From Helicobacteraceae bacterium (GTDB lineage Bacteria > Campylobacterota > Campylobacteria > Campylobacterales > SZUA-545), in assembly GCA_031258155.1 (NCBI GenBank), contig JAIRNH010000019.1, forward strand, positions 1-64,000: a DNA stretch of 64,000 bases. The letters are read 5' to 3'. How positions within the stretch are numbered: position 1 is the stretch's first letter; every line of letters begins with the position of its first letter. A program made the translations under genes and the position numbers. Positions 36,120 through 44,944 of the stretch are shown in pieces. The notes under the pieces were generated by a model that did not search any database, had not been told where the DNA came from, and was given only the letters and a program-made list of their open reading frames with translations.

Positions 36120-37022
36120 TTAGACCACCTCGACATGCCACGGCTCAAAATATACGCCGTAAGGGTTTCCTCTGGGGTAGCGGATCGCTATATATCCAAG
36201 CTGCATAAGTTTTTCATACTCTTCGGTTTGCGCGAAATCCTGCGTAAAGTTCTTTTCGCCAAAACCTATTTTGCCCACGTCGAAATCGCCGATCCCATGA
36301 TAGGAGTAACCCGCCGGCGCCAATGAGTGCGAGGCTTCGGAGTAGTCGCCTTTACACTGCAACGTTTTCGCTAAAAACAGGTAAAATTGTTTGGGAACGC
36401 CGCGCACGCCGCTGGTCATTATTATCGTGTCGCCAATATCCTTTTTGACGCTCTCATAAACCTTCGCCGCCTGCCCTTTATAAAGGAAGTGTCCCGTATG
36501 CGGCGCTTTGAAAATATCTTTTTGCGTGATAACGGAGGTTAAGCTGTCGGTTACTTTAGAGCCGAAAAAGCCGTATTCTTTCGCGTCGCGAAAAAAGAGC
36601 GCCTCAAGATAGTCCAGCTCTTTTTGCGTAAAAGCGCCGATCGCGTTAGAGGTTTTCGCCACGCTGATCATCGCGTCAAAACTGATAACGTTAAAATTGC
36701 CAAAACCGATATATTTCTGAACGCTACTTAAGCGCGCAAACGTCGCTTTAAGCGCCTCTAACTCTTCGCCTTCGGCTACGACGGGCTTTAGGTTTTGCGC
36801 CTCCTCGATAATCGCTAGATGATCTTTTGGCGTATCGGCGCCTATGCCGTCTTCTATAGTTTCGTCGGTCTCGTCCGAAACGAACTCTTCCTCGCTTGGC
36901 GTAACCGGCGAAAGCGCTTGAGCGATTTTGGCTCGCTCGATCAAAGCGGCGTTTCTGTTAGCCACGCAACCGATCGCCGCCGCCGCTCCAAGCGACAACG
37001 CCAAAAAATCCCTTCTACGCAC
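36120..37022 (-). CDS. M15 (VanY-like) D,D-carboxypeptidase, probable Tat lipoprotein
   Basis: The 300-residue protein starts MRRRDFLALSLGAAAAIGC, which combines a twin-arginine motif with a lipobox Cys at residue 19, so folded export and lipid anchoring are likely. An acidic linker follows. The C-terminal half is a zinc peptidase of the VanY type: MTSGVRG, YSYHGIGDFDVG (metal His and Asp) and the ending EPWHVEVV (catalytic Glu and His). Substrates would be peptidoglycan peptides. It lies 54 bases after gltX in the opposite order, in its own unit. Confidence 0.82.
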   Translation of the reverse strand: MRRRDFLALSLGAAAAIGCVANRNAALIERAKIAQALSPVTPSEEEFVSDETDETIEDGIGADTPKDHLAIIEEAQNLKPVVAEGEELEALKATFARLSSVQKYIGFGNFNVISFDAMISVAKTSNAIGAFTQKELDYLEALFFRDAKEYGFFGSKVTDSLTSVITQKDIFKAPHTGHFLYKGQAAKVYESVKKDIGDTIIMTSGVRGVPKQFYLFLAKTLQCKGDYSEASHSLAPAGYSYHGIGDFDVGKIGFGEKNFTQDFAQTEEYEKLMQLGYIAIRYPRGNPYGVYFEPWHVEVV

Positions 37023-37076
37023 AGGAGTGTCCCTTTTTGTCCGTATATATCGACGTAATTGTAGAACAGAAATATT

Positions 37077-38444
37077 TTATTTCACGCATTCTAGCAGCAA
37101 ATTTACCCTAATTTTTGCTTCGTCTAGCCCCAAAATGTCTAATGTCGCGTCCAGACTAGCGCCTGTCGCCGACCCAAAAATCGCGATTCTAAGCGGCTTG
37201 GCGAGTTGCGGCATTTTAAGGTTTTCGATTTGCAAAAACTCCTCTATCGCCTTATGCGCGCTCTCCTTGCCCCGCGCGAAATCTAAAAACTTTAGCGCGA
37301 TCGCGATCGACTCCGTCGTAACGATCGGCAAATCCTTTTCTTCGTAGCCGCTTGGGCGCGAAACGAACTTTCTTGCCTCTCGCGCTAGCGCCTCTAGCGT
37401 TTGCGCCTTTTCTTTGCAAAGTCGCAACAGCGCCGATCGGTTTTCAAAGCCGCTTAAATCCAGATCGAAATCCGCCTTTAGCGACTCGATTAACCGCTCG
37501 TCGCTTAGCGCCTTGATATGCTCGTGGTTAATCCACAATAGTTTGCTCGCGTTAAACGCCGAAGCGGACTTGTTGATCTGCGATGGATCGAAAAAGCGTA
37601 GCATCTCCTCGCGGCTAAATATCTCTTGATCGCCCCAGCTCCAGCCTAAGCGCACAAGGAAATTTAGCAACGCTTCGGGCAGATAGCCCGCCTTTTTATA
37701 CTCCATAACGTCGGTCGCGCCGTCGCGTTTGCTGAGTTTTTTGCCTTCGGCGTTTAGGATCATCGGCACATGGTAAAACTTAGGCGTATCCCAACCGAAA
37801 GCGCGATAGACTACGATCTGTTTGGGCGCGTTGGAGAGGTGATCGTCGCCCCTTATCACGCAGGTTACGCCCGTTAGATAGTCGTCGATCGCCACAACAA
37901 AGTTATACGTGGGCGTTTGGTCTGATCGGGCGATGATAAAATCGTCTAGCTGGCTGGCGTCAAACTCCACCGCTCCTTTGATCCCGTCCTCAAAGGCGAT
38001 CGAGCCGCTTAGCGGCGCTTTGATCCGAACAACGGGAGCGATGCCTTCGCGCGGCGGCAGATCGCCGTTTCTGTAACGACCGTCGTAACGCGGTCTTTCG
38101 CCGCGTTTTTGCTGATCTTCGCGCAGAGCGTCTAACTCCTCCTTGGTCATATAGCAGTAATACGCCTCGCCGCGATCGAGCAGTTTTTGTATATATTCGG
38201 CGTAAATGTTAAATCGCTTGGATTGATACTCGATCGCGCCGTCATACTCCATACCCGCCCACTCGAAAGCCTCTAAGATCGCCTTCGTAGCCGCCTCGCT
38301 ATTGCGCGCTAGATCGGTATCCTCGATCCTAAGCAGAAACTTGCCGCCGTTTTTACGCGCCCAAAGGTAGGAAAACAGCGCCGTTCTTAAACCGCCGATA
38401 TGCAAAAACCCCGTGGGCGACGGGGCGAAACGAGTTACAATCAT
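37077..38444 (-). CDS. gltX: Glutamate--tRNA ligase
   Basis: This class I synthetase charges tRNA-Glu, and in this phylum a second copy often charges tRNA-Gln for amidation. The 455-residue product has HIGG at residues 15-18 (PSPTGFLHIGGLRTA) and KLSKR in EGKKLSKRDGATD. It lies upstream of the M15 peptidase gene and diverges from the rimI-like gene. Whether this copy is GltX1 or GltX2 is not clear. Confidence 0.95.
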   Translation of the reverse strand: MIVTRFAPSPTGFLHIGGLRTALFSYLWARKNGGKFLLRIEDTDLARNSEAATKAILEAFEWAGMEYDGAIEYQSKRFNIYAEYIQKLLDRGEAYYCYMTKEELDALREDQQKRGERPRYDGRYRNGDLPPREGIAPVVRIKAPLSGSIAFEDGIKGAVEFDASQLDDFIIARSDQTPTYNFVVAIDDYLTGVTCVIRGDDHLSNAPKQIVVYRAFGWDTPKFYHVPMILNAEGKKLSKRDGATDVMEYKKAGYLPEALLNFLVRLGWSWGDQEIFSREEMLRFFDPSQINKSASAFNASKLLWINHEHIKALSDERLIESLKADFDLDLSGFENRSALLRLCKEKAQTLEALAREARKFVSRPSGYEEKDLPIVTTESIAIALKFLDFARGKESAHKAIEEFLQIENLKMPQLAKPLRIAIFGSATGASLDATLDILGLDEAKIRVNLLLECVK

Positions 38445-38530
38445 CGGGCTAAAACTCCAAAACGGATAAACTTTTGCGCGCGATTATAGGCAAACAAGCC
38501 TCAAAACGACGCGAGACTTTAACGCCGACG

Positions 38531-39010
38531 ATGAAAATGAGCGAAAACCGAACGATTACCAGAGCCTCTATAGACGATTTATCCTCCCTTGCGGCGCTTG
38601 AAAACCGCTGTTTTACGCTTGACGACTGGCGCTTAAACAGACGCGCTTTTCGCTATCACCTAACGCGCGAAAACTATCTAATCAAAGCGGTTATCGACGG
38701 CGCGATCGCGGGCTACGCGCTGGTTTTCACGGCAAAAACCAGAGATTGGGCTAGGCTTTACGCGCTTGGAGTCGATCCCGTTTATCATAGGCTTGGCATA
38801 GGGCGCGCGTTGCTTGAAAACGCGATCGCGCACGCAAAGTCGCTTGATAAAAAACGGCTGTTTTTGGAGGTTAGGATCGACAATAGCGCCGCGATCGCGC
38901 TCTATGAAAAGTTTGGGTTTCGTAAAATCGCGCTTATAAAAGCCTACTATCCGCGCGGCGCGGACGGCTTAAAAATGAATCTGAGGCTGAGCGATGGGCG
39001 AATGGATTGA
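38531..39010 (+). CDS. GNAT acetyltransferase, RimI-like
   Basis: From the ATG at 38531 the product has 159 residues. The acetyl-CoA loop is VDPVYHRLGIGRALLENA (RxxGxG/A type). LEVRIDNSAAIALYEKFGFR matches RimI and other ribosomal or N-terminal acetyltransferases. A longer reading from 38474 lacks support. It overlaps the MscS gene by 17 bases. The exact substrate is uncertain. Confidence 0.8.
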   Translation: MKMSENRTITRASIDDLSSLAALENRCFTLDDWRLNRRAFRYHLTRENYLIKAVIDGAIAGYALVFTAKTRDWARLYALGVDPVYHRLGIGRALLENAIAHAKSLDKKRLFLEVRIDNSAAIALYEKFGFRKIALIKAYYPRGADGLKMNLRLSDGRMD

Positions 39011-39842
39011 TAAGATTTGGGAGTATCTTAACTATGTTTTTTTGGATATAGGCGACGCGCATATATCCGCGCTGGGCATATTTAAGTTCGTTTTTGTTTT
39101 CTGGTTCGGCTTTTTCCTAGGGCGGCTGTTTCGGCGGCGGATCGCGTCGTTATCGCAACTAACCCGCGAAAACAGACAACTGATCTCCAGTATCGGCTAC
39201 TACGCGATCGTAATCGGCGCTATCTTTATCGGTTTGTCCGCGCTTGGCGTAAATCTTTCGGCGCTCGCCGTGATCGCGGGCGCGATCTCGGTAGGCGTGG
39301 GCTTTGGTCTGCAAAATATCGTCTCTAATTTCGTCAGCGGAATAATTCTGCTCTTTGAAAAGACGATACGAGTGGGCGATCTGATAGAGCTTCCGACCAA
39401 AGAACGCGGCTGGGTCAGGCAGATCAATATGCGATCGACCGCCATTATTACGAGCGATAATATCGAGATTATCGTCCCGAATCAGACTTTTATCACGCAA
39501 AATATCGTCAATCTATCGTTTAGCGACGGCGTTCGGCGGATCATAATCCCCTTTAGCGTCGCTTACGGAAGCATTATAGACGAGGTAAAGCGCGTCGTGA
39601 TCGCAAAAGTTGAATCGAGCGATCTTAAATACGAGCGATCAAAACCGCTCTCCGCGCGGCTTGTCTCGTTAGGCGATAGCGCGTTGAACTTCGTTCTGGT
39701 CGTCTATATCGGCACGGGGATTAACGATCCCGTTCCGTATGACTATGATTTTCTACCGCTGATCTACGACGCGCTAAACGAGGCGAATATCGCTATCCCA
39801 TTCCCGCAACTCGATCTGCGCGTGAAAACGGAAACTTCGTAA
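38994..39842 (+). CDS. Small-conductance mechanosensitive channel (MscS)
   Basis: The 282-residue product has three TM helices, near the size of E. coli MscS. The pore helix is rich in Gly and Ala (LAVIAGAISVGVGFGLQNIV), followed by SNFVSGIILLFEKTIRVGD. The beta domain contains GWVRQINMRSTAIITSDN. It gates on membrane tension to release solutes. It overlaps the RimI-like gene, suggesting co-expression. Confidence 0.93.
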   Translation: MGEWIDKIWEYLNYVFLDIGDAHISALGIFKFVFVFWFGFFLGRLFRRRIASLSQLTRENRQLISSIGYYAIVIGAIFIGLSALGVNLSALAVIAGAISVGVGFGLQNIVSNFVSGIILLFEKTIRVGDLIELPTKERGWVRQINMRSTAIITSDNIEIIVPNQTFITQNIVNLSFSDGVRRIIIPFSVAYGSIIDEVKRVVIAKVESSDLKYERSKPLSARLVSLGDSALNFVLVVYIGTGINDPVPYDYDFLPLIYDALNEANIAIPFPQLDLRVKTETS

Positions 39843-39856
39843 AACGCGCCCGTTTT

Positions 39857-39982
39857 CTAATCGGCGATCGCTTTATTTATAATCGCCTCGTAATAGTAAA
39901 ACGCAAAAGCCGCCGCTATGCATAAAGCGAATCCAAACGCGACATAATATTCGCGGCGAGTTTGGCGGAGGCGGCGACCCAT
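39857..39982 (-). CDS. Small single-helix membrane protein
   Basis: A 41-residue ORF starts at ATG 39982 with AAAGGCG ten bases upstream. It reads MGRRLRQTRREYYVAFG, then a hydrophobic helix (FALCIAAAFAFYYY) and a short tail ending NKAIAD. The very basic N-terminus predicts a cytoplasmic N-terminus and one helix. It converges on mscS. I do not recognise it; coding support is the ribosome-binding site and the membrane-protein pattern only. Confidence 0.5.
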   Translation of the reverse strand: MGRRLRQTRREYYVAFGFALCIAAAFAFYYYEAIINKAIAD

Positions 39983-40539
39983 ATTTATTTTCGCCTTTCG
40001 CATCGGGCTTAAAACACAGATACGGTTCGCTTAGAGGCGCAACCAGCAACGCCGACGACGGAATACCTGTTGAAGGCAATGTCGCGCGGTTTGGTCAAAC
40101 CAGCCTGCTATATACGCCAAATATAACGCAACGATTAACGCTCCCTCAAAATCATATTAACGTATAGACCGAAACGATACGCAAAACGGCAATTTAACCG
40201 CCCGCGTTCGCGCGTCCAAGCTGGGCGCGTAAGTTGCCGTTTGCTTTTATAATGTTCTTTAAGCCCGCGCGCTTGCAAGGAGCGCGACTCTGACTTAAGC
40301 GCCTGCGCGTATTCAATCGCCGCGTTTCAATGAGCGCGATCGCTAAGGAACGCGACAAAGTTACCAAACGGCAAGACAACGCCGCCGATGTTTCAACCCG
40401 CGTTTATACCGCGCCCTTTTGTCGGATTCGCGATAGAAACGCTCGCGCTTCGTAATCGAAGGCGGGTTTCCGTCTTCAACCCCTTCGGCGCGTCTGCATA
40501 AACCAGCCTCTGTGCGAGAACAACAGCCCGCGCGGCGGG
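39983..40539. other. Non-coding region with REP-like remnant
   Basis: No gene with a credible start was found. A degraded REP-like piece lies at about 40440-40480, with CGCTCGCGCTTCGTAATCGA, then AGGCGGGTTTCC, matching the middle of the element near 14030. Other short open frames look accidental. Confidence 0.5.
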
Positions 40540-40806
40540 TTAATCGCTTAAAGCGCTAACTTCGGTAAAAGTATTGCTATCGGTAGCATCGCCTAAGCCA
40601 AGCTGACCATTTTTGTTGCGTCCCGTAGCATAAACTTTGCCGTCTTTTGATAGCGCTAAAGAGTGATTGCCGCCGGCGGATATGGCGATAATGTTGGATT
40701 TAATTTCGCCTTCGCCCCCTTCGTTTTCCGAGTTTTTCTTGCCGCAACCAACCAAAGCGAATGAACTAAGCGCAATTGTTAATAGTTTAGCAAAGATAGA
40801 AGCGGT
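40540..40806 (-). pseudogene. Truncated RCC1-repeat lipoprotein
   Basis: In one open frame the DNA reads a lipoprotein signal (KLLTIALSSFALVGC, lipobox LVGC) and an acidic linker (KKNSENEGGEGE). One and a half RCC1 repeats follow (AISAGGNHSLALSKDGKVYA, TGRNKNGQLGLGDATDSN), then the stop at 40540. A TAA lies just upstream and no ATG, GTG or TTG start precedes the signal helix. RCC1 propellers need about seven repeats, so both ends appear lost. It is probably the relic of a surface lipoprotein. Confidence 0.65.
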
Positions 40807-41718
40807 TTTTTAGGCGGCGCTAAAACCGCTAGTTTAGTTAAAAGCGATCGCTCGTTATCCATAGGCGACGGGTTTAACAATCCGCGATCGCCAATTGATT
40901 TAGATTACGTTAAACCGATTCTTTCGCAAAAAAAGACGATAACATAGCAAATTCCTTTATGGCTTCAAATAAAGCTTTTGGATAATAGCCGCCCATAACC
41001 TAAAACGCTTAACAAATCAAAATAACAATTCGCGCGATCAAACGGCGAACCAACCGCCGCCGTTTCAATGCGCGTTATACCGCGTATTTCTCGTCATACT
41101 CGCGCGAAGCAAGCGCGAGCGCTTCGCGGAAATGACGGGGGACGCTGGTTTTGGCAAAGCGTGATAAGGCGAGCGCGAGATGCGAGCGCAAAAGGCTAAA
41201 AGTAGCGTCGTTTTTGGTTTTATCGGCGTTTTAAGATTTTTGAAGCGTTTAGCGTTTGCAAAAATCACATTTTTTGGCGGCTGACGCGCCGTCTAACGGT
41301 TTTTTAGATTTATGGCTGTTTTATCGATTTTTTGGCGCGTTAAAGCTACTTTTCGCGCATTTTTATTAGTATTTTCGAAGCGGCGCATTGTTTTTAGTTT
41401 TTGAGGTCGAATGTCCTAATTCTAGCTTAATTTACAAAGAGCGCGGTAAACGGGACTTAAAAAGCCGATAAAACCATATCGCAAATAGTTGCGTATCGTT
41501 TTATTAAGTTTTATTCGCCCTTTTACATTGTATGCTTAAACGATCTACCGCGCGTTAATCTCGCCGCGATTAGCGCGCGATGTTTAGGGCGAAAACGTTT
41601 GCGCGCGGTATTTATTAACGACGACGATTTGGATTTTGCTTGGCGCGACGCCTTTGCGCGAATCTAGCGTTAAATTCGCGCTCGACGCGCTAACGACAAA
41701 AACTGGCGGCGCGGCGTT
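40807..41718. other. Long non-coding region
   Basis: About 900 bases lack a believable gene on either strand. A REP-like hairpin sits at 41090-41150 (TCGTCATACTCGCGCGAAGC, then AAGCGCGAGCGCTTCGCGGA, then AATGACGG). From 41200 to 41600 the sequence is T-rich with TTTTTnGnnTTT words. Nothing else is identifiable; it could be decayed coding DNA. Confidence 0.5.
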
Positions 41719-42060
41719 TTAATACTGTTCGCTTTGAATGCACATCGCGCGATATTTGTTTGCCTTGTGATCGACTAAATGCAAGCCCGAAGAGAAATCG
41801 TAGGCGTAGGCGCCTTCGATATCGGCTTGATCGCTCGTCCAGTAGATCTCTCTTTGGTAAGGGCTTTGACCTCTAGCCGAAAGATACGAATCCCTAAACG
41901 CCGCGTCCATCGCGTTTAGCGGCGGCACATACGCGTCAAGCGATCTGCAATACTCTACAGCGCTATCCCAATCCATTTTAACGCCCGAATCGTGCAAGCG
42001 CATACTCGCGCTAAGCAACGCGCAGGCGGACAAAGCGGCTAACAATACGAATCTGCTCAT
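41719..42060 (-). CDS. Small secreted Lcl/DUF1566-like protein
   Basis: The 113-residue product has a signal peptide (MSRFVLLAALSACALLSAS) and then a short domain with MDWDSAVEYCRSL, IYWTSDQ, AYDFSSG and a final Cys in AMCIQSEQY. This is the pattern of Lcl-C/DUF1566 domains, a C-type-lectin-like fold often found in surface proteins. Two Cys could pair. It lies ten bases after leuA and may be co-transcribed. Function unknown. Confidence 0.7.
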   Translation of the reverse strand: MSRFVLLAALSACALLSASMRLHDSGVKMDWDSAVEYCRSLDAYVPPLNAMDAAFRDSYLSARGQSPYQREIYWTSDQADIEGAYAYDFSSGLHLVDHKANKYRAMCIQSEQY

Positions 42061-42069
42061 TTTTGACCC

Positions 42070-43617
42070 TTAAACCGACGTTCGATCGACCTTTCTCAAA
42101 GCGTCTTTCATCGCCAGATAGCTGTTAAGCGATCCGACATAGGCTTCCGCCGACGCTTTCATGGTATCCACGTCTAGCCCGTGTCCCATTACGGCGGGCT
42201 TATTATCGTCGAACACCACCTTAACCAGCACTCTCGCCAGCGCGTCCTTGCCCTCGCTCACCGCGTCAACCTTGTAATCGAGCAACTCTCCCGAAAAGCC
42301 GCATACGCGATCGATCGCTTTAAACACAGCATCGATCGTTCCGCCTCCGATCGCCGCGTCCGTAACCTCCTCGCCGTTCGCTTTCCTGATCGTAACCGTG
42401 CTAAACGGCACGCCCCCGCTACAATCGGTAAGCTGCATATTTACCAGCGTAAATTCGGCTGGGACGTTGGCGCTTTCGCTAGTAAGCAGGGAGCGAATAT
42501 CCTCGTCATAGACGATCTTTTTGCGATCGGCAAGCTCCTTGAAACGATCGAAGGCGCGTTTAAACTCCTCTTCGCTCGGCTCGAAGCCAAGCTCTTTTAA
42601 TTTCTGTTTGAAGGCGTGCGATCCGCTTAGTTTCCCCAAAGTCAGGCGGTTGCGATCTAGTCCTATATCCTCCGCGCTCATAATCTCGTAAGTTTCGCGG
42701 CGCTTCAACACGCCGTCTTGATGTATGCCGCTTTCGTGCGCGAAGGCGTTTTTGCCGACGATCGCTTTGTTGGGTTGCGGTTCGATCCCGCAGGTTTCAG
42801 CTAATAAGCGGCTGGAGGCGTAGATCTCTTTGGCGTTAATTCGCGTGTCCGCGCCGTCAAATAGGTCTTTTCGCACTCTAAGCGTCATCGCGATCTCTTC
42901 TAGCGAGGCGTTGCCCGCGCGCTCGCCAAGTCCGTTGATCGTGCATTCCGTCTGCCCCGCGCCCGCTAAGATCGCCGCCAGAGAGTTCGCGCTGGCAAGC
43001 CCTAGATCGTTGTGGCAATGCACGCTCACAACCGCTTTGTCGCCCACAAAATCGACAATTTCGCCGATAAAGTTCCGATACTCGAACGGGATCGCGTAAC
43101 CGACCGTATCGGGAATGTTGATTGTGCTCGCGCCCGCCTCGATCGTAGCCGATATAATCTCTCTCAAAAACGGAAGTTCGCTTCGCGTCGCGTCCTCGCA
43201 GCTAAACTCTACGTCGTCAACTAGCGATCGCGCGAGTTTGACCGCCTCGATCGCGCGGCGGATCACCTCGTCGGGCTTCATCTTTAGCTTGTATTCCATG
43301 TGGATCGGGCTGGTGGCGATAAAGGTGTGAATACGCTTTCGCTTGGCGTCTTTAAGAGCCTCCGCCGCGCGTTCTATATCTTTGCTTGTCGCTCTAGCGA
43401 GCGAACACACGACGCTGTTCGTTACGATCTCGCTAATCTGCCTAATCGCGTCGAAATCGCCCGGACTTGCGATCGCGAAACCCGCTTCGATAATGTCCAC
43501 GCCCAGTTTTTCAAGTTGCTTCGCGATCCTGACCTTTTCCGGCGTGGTCATAGAGGCGCCGGGCGACTGTTCGCCGTCTCTTAACGTAGTGTCGAATATT
43601 TTAATAGCTCTAGCCAT
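42070..43617 (-). CDS. leuA: 2-isopropylmalate synthase
   Basis: LeuA condenses acetyl-CoA and 2-oxoisovalerate in leucine synthesis. The 515-residue product has the DRE-TIM signature [16 protein letters not shown] at the N-terminus and [16 protein letters not shown] for metal binding, plus [14 protein letters not shown]. The C-terminal LeuA dimer domain, which binds leucine for feedback control, begins near residue 385. It overlaps pssA by eight bases. Confidence 0.95.
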   Translation of the reverse strand: MARAIKIFDTTLRDGEQSPGASMTTPEKVRIAKQLEKLGVDIIEAGFAIASPGDFDAIRQISEIVTNSVVCSLARATSKDIERAAEALKDAKRKRIHTFIATSPIHMEYKLKMKPDEVIRRAIEAVKLARSLVDDVEFSCEDATRSELPFLREIISATIEAGASTINIPDTVGYAIPFEYRNFIGEIVDFVGDKAVVSVHCHNDLGLASANSLAAILAGAGQTECTINGLGERAGNASLEEIAMTLRVRKDLFDGADTRINAKEIYASSRLLAETCGIEPQPNKAIVGKNAFAHESGIHQDGVLKRRETYEIMSAEDIGLDRNRLTLGKLSGSHAFKQKLKELGFEPSEEEFKRAFDRFKELADRKKIVYDEDIRSLLTSESANVPAEFTLVNMQLTDCSGGVPFSTVTIRKANGEEVTDAAIGGGTIDAVFKAIDRVCGFSGELLDYKVDAVSEGKDALARVLVKVVFDDNKPAVMGHGLDVDTMKASAEAYVGSLNSYLAMKDALRKVDRTSV

Positions 43618-44344
43618 TGTTGCGAGCCTTTCGTTTGCGTAATATGATTGTCCATAACGTTCGGGCGGGACCCGCGAGCGCGTAAATAAGCGCGATAAAC
43701 GCTAAAAACTCAATCTGATATAGATAAAAAAGCGAACATGCCGCGATCAGCGCGATCAACGCCCGCAGAAAATAGCTCTTTTGAAAATGTATCTGCTTAA
43801 AACTGGGGTAACGTATATTGCTTACCATTAAAACCGCGATAATTGCCGAAGCGATCAGAAGCGCTAGTTTCGCGCCCCGCCCCGAATCGTAATTGACGAC
43901 AAGCATTGTCGCGCTTACGACGAAGAGCGCGGCGGCGGGAATAGGCAGCCCGATAAAAACGTTCGGTTCCGTCGAGGAGCTGATCACGTTAAAGCGCGCG
44001 AGCCTCACCGCGCCAAAAACGACGAACAGCGCCGCCGCTAAAACGCCCAATCTACCAAACTCGTCTCCCGCCGCGAAATAGAAAATAAACGCGGGCGCCA
44101 CGCCGAAAGCCACTACGTCGGCTAGGCTGTCGAACTCTTTGCCGAATTGGCTACTGGTTTTCGTAAGCCGCGCCACCCGCCCGTCTAGCGCGTCAAAGAT
44201 CGCCGAAAGCACGACGAACCAGAACGCCTTTTCAAAGGCTCCTTGTTCGGCGGCTACGATTGCTAACACCGCCAAAAACATACTGCCCGCCGTGAAAAGA
44301 TTGGGGAATAGATAGGCTATTTTAAGGTTTTTGATATTCACCAT
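43610..44344 (-). CDS. pssA: CDP-diacylglycerol--serine O-phosphatidyltransferase
   Basis: PssA makes phosphatidylserine in the inner membrane. The 244-residue product has several TM helices and the CDP-alcohol phosphotransferase motif DGxxARxxxxxxxxGxxxDxxxD, visible as [20 protein letters not shown] followed by FDSLAD. It lies between the Psd-like gene and leuA, in the cheY-prmA-ftsH-psd-pssA order known in Campylobacter. Confidence 0.95.
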   Translation of the reverse strand: MVNIKNLKIAYLFPNLFTAGSMFLAVLAIVAAEQGAFEKAFWFVVLSAIFDALDGRVARLTKTSSQFGKEFDSLADVVAFGVAPAFIFYFAAGDEFGRLGVLAAALFVVFGAVRLARFNVISSSTEPNVFIGLPIPAAALFVVSATMLVVNYDSGRGAKLALLIASAIIAVLMVSNIRYPSFKQIHFQKSYFLRALIALIAACSLFYLYQIEFLAFIALIYALAGPARTLWTIILRKRKARNNG

Positions 44345-44356
44345 TGCGATTCCTTA

Positions 44357-44944
44357 CTAAGCGGCTCTCGCGAAGCCGATCGCGCTTTCTCCCGCTCTAA
44401 TTTTAGCGCCGATCGCGACTTTTACCTCGCTATCCGTCGGCAACGCGATCTCCGCCGTCCCGCCGTAAAAAAAGCCGAGCCTCTCTCCTAAATACGATCC
44501 GTTGTTGGAATGGTAAAGACGACTTGGTCTGCGGTTTGGAATAAGCGTAAGCGAAACTTTATCGTTGAAGGAGAAGTTTTCCGCGTGCCTAAGGTAGTTC
44601 GTCGCGCCGGCGACGCCGTGCGAGACGGAAGAGGAAACGACGACGCTTTGAACGGGCGATCTAATTAGGCGCGCGTCAAAAAAACCCGTTTTGATCGAGA
44701 CCGTTACGCTATCGCTCGCGCTTTCTATCGATACGACCTCGCCGTCGATCGGCGCGATAAAAGCGAGCGAGTCGCGCTCGTCTGGAATGCGTTCGGGATT
44801 GCGAAAAAACCATAGACAATATATAAGCCCCAACGTTAGAACAAACGCCAAAAACTCCGCGCCGATCGCAACCGAGCCGATCGCTAACGCAGCCAAAATA
44901 CAAACGGGTAAAAATCCTTCACGCGCCAGAATCAGCGTTTTCAT
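44357..44944 (-). CDS. Phosphatidylserine decarboxylase-related protein, likely inactive
   Basis: From the ATG at 44944 (195 residues, overlapping the ftsH 3' end by 26 bases) the layout matches short-form Psd: two N-terminal helices, WFFRNPERIPDE, IAPIDGEVVSIE and a biotinyl-like C-terminus. Two hallmarks differ. The VHVNRxP segment reads FFDARLIRSP, without the His. The self-cleavage region near the end reads FFYGGTAEIALP, where FGS or GGST is expected, so the pyruvoyl-forming Ser is missing. A real Psd would have to be elsewhere, or this protein has another role near PssA. Confidence 0.75.
   Translation of the reverse strand: MKTLILAREGFLPVCILAALAIGSVAIGAEFLAFVLTLGLIYCLWFFRNPERIPDERDSLAFIAPIDGEVVSIESASDSVTVSIKTGFFDARLIRSPVQSVVVSSSVSHGVAGATNYLRHAENFSFNDKVSLTLIPNRRPSRLYHSNNGSYLGERLGFFYGGTAEIALPTDSEVKVAIGAKIRAGESAIGFARAA

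Noticed and set aside
35899-36141. 80-codon minus-strand ORF between the ABC transporter and the M15 peptidase
   Set aside because: Very Arg- and Cys-rich translation with no start site; looks accidental. The 240-base gap shows nothing else.
40194-40379. 61-codon minus-strand ORF in the long gap after mscS
   Set aside because: No start signal, no recognisable domain, composition typical of non-coding DNA in this genome.
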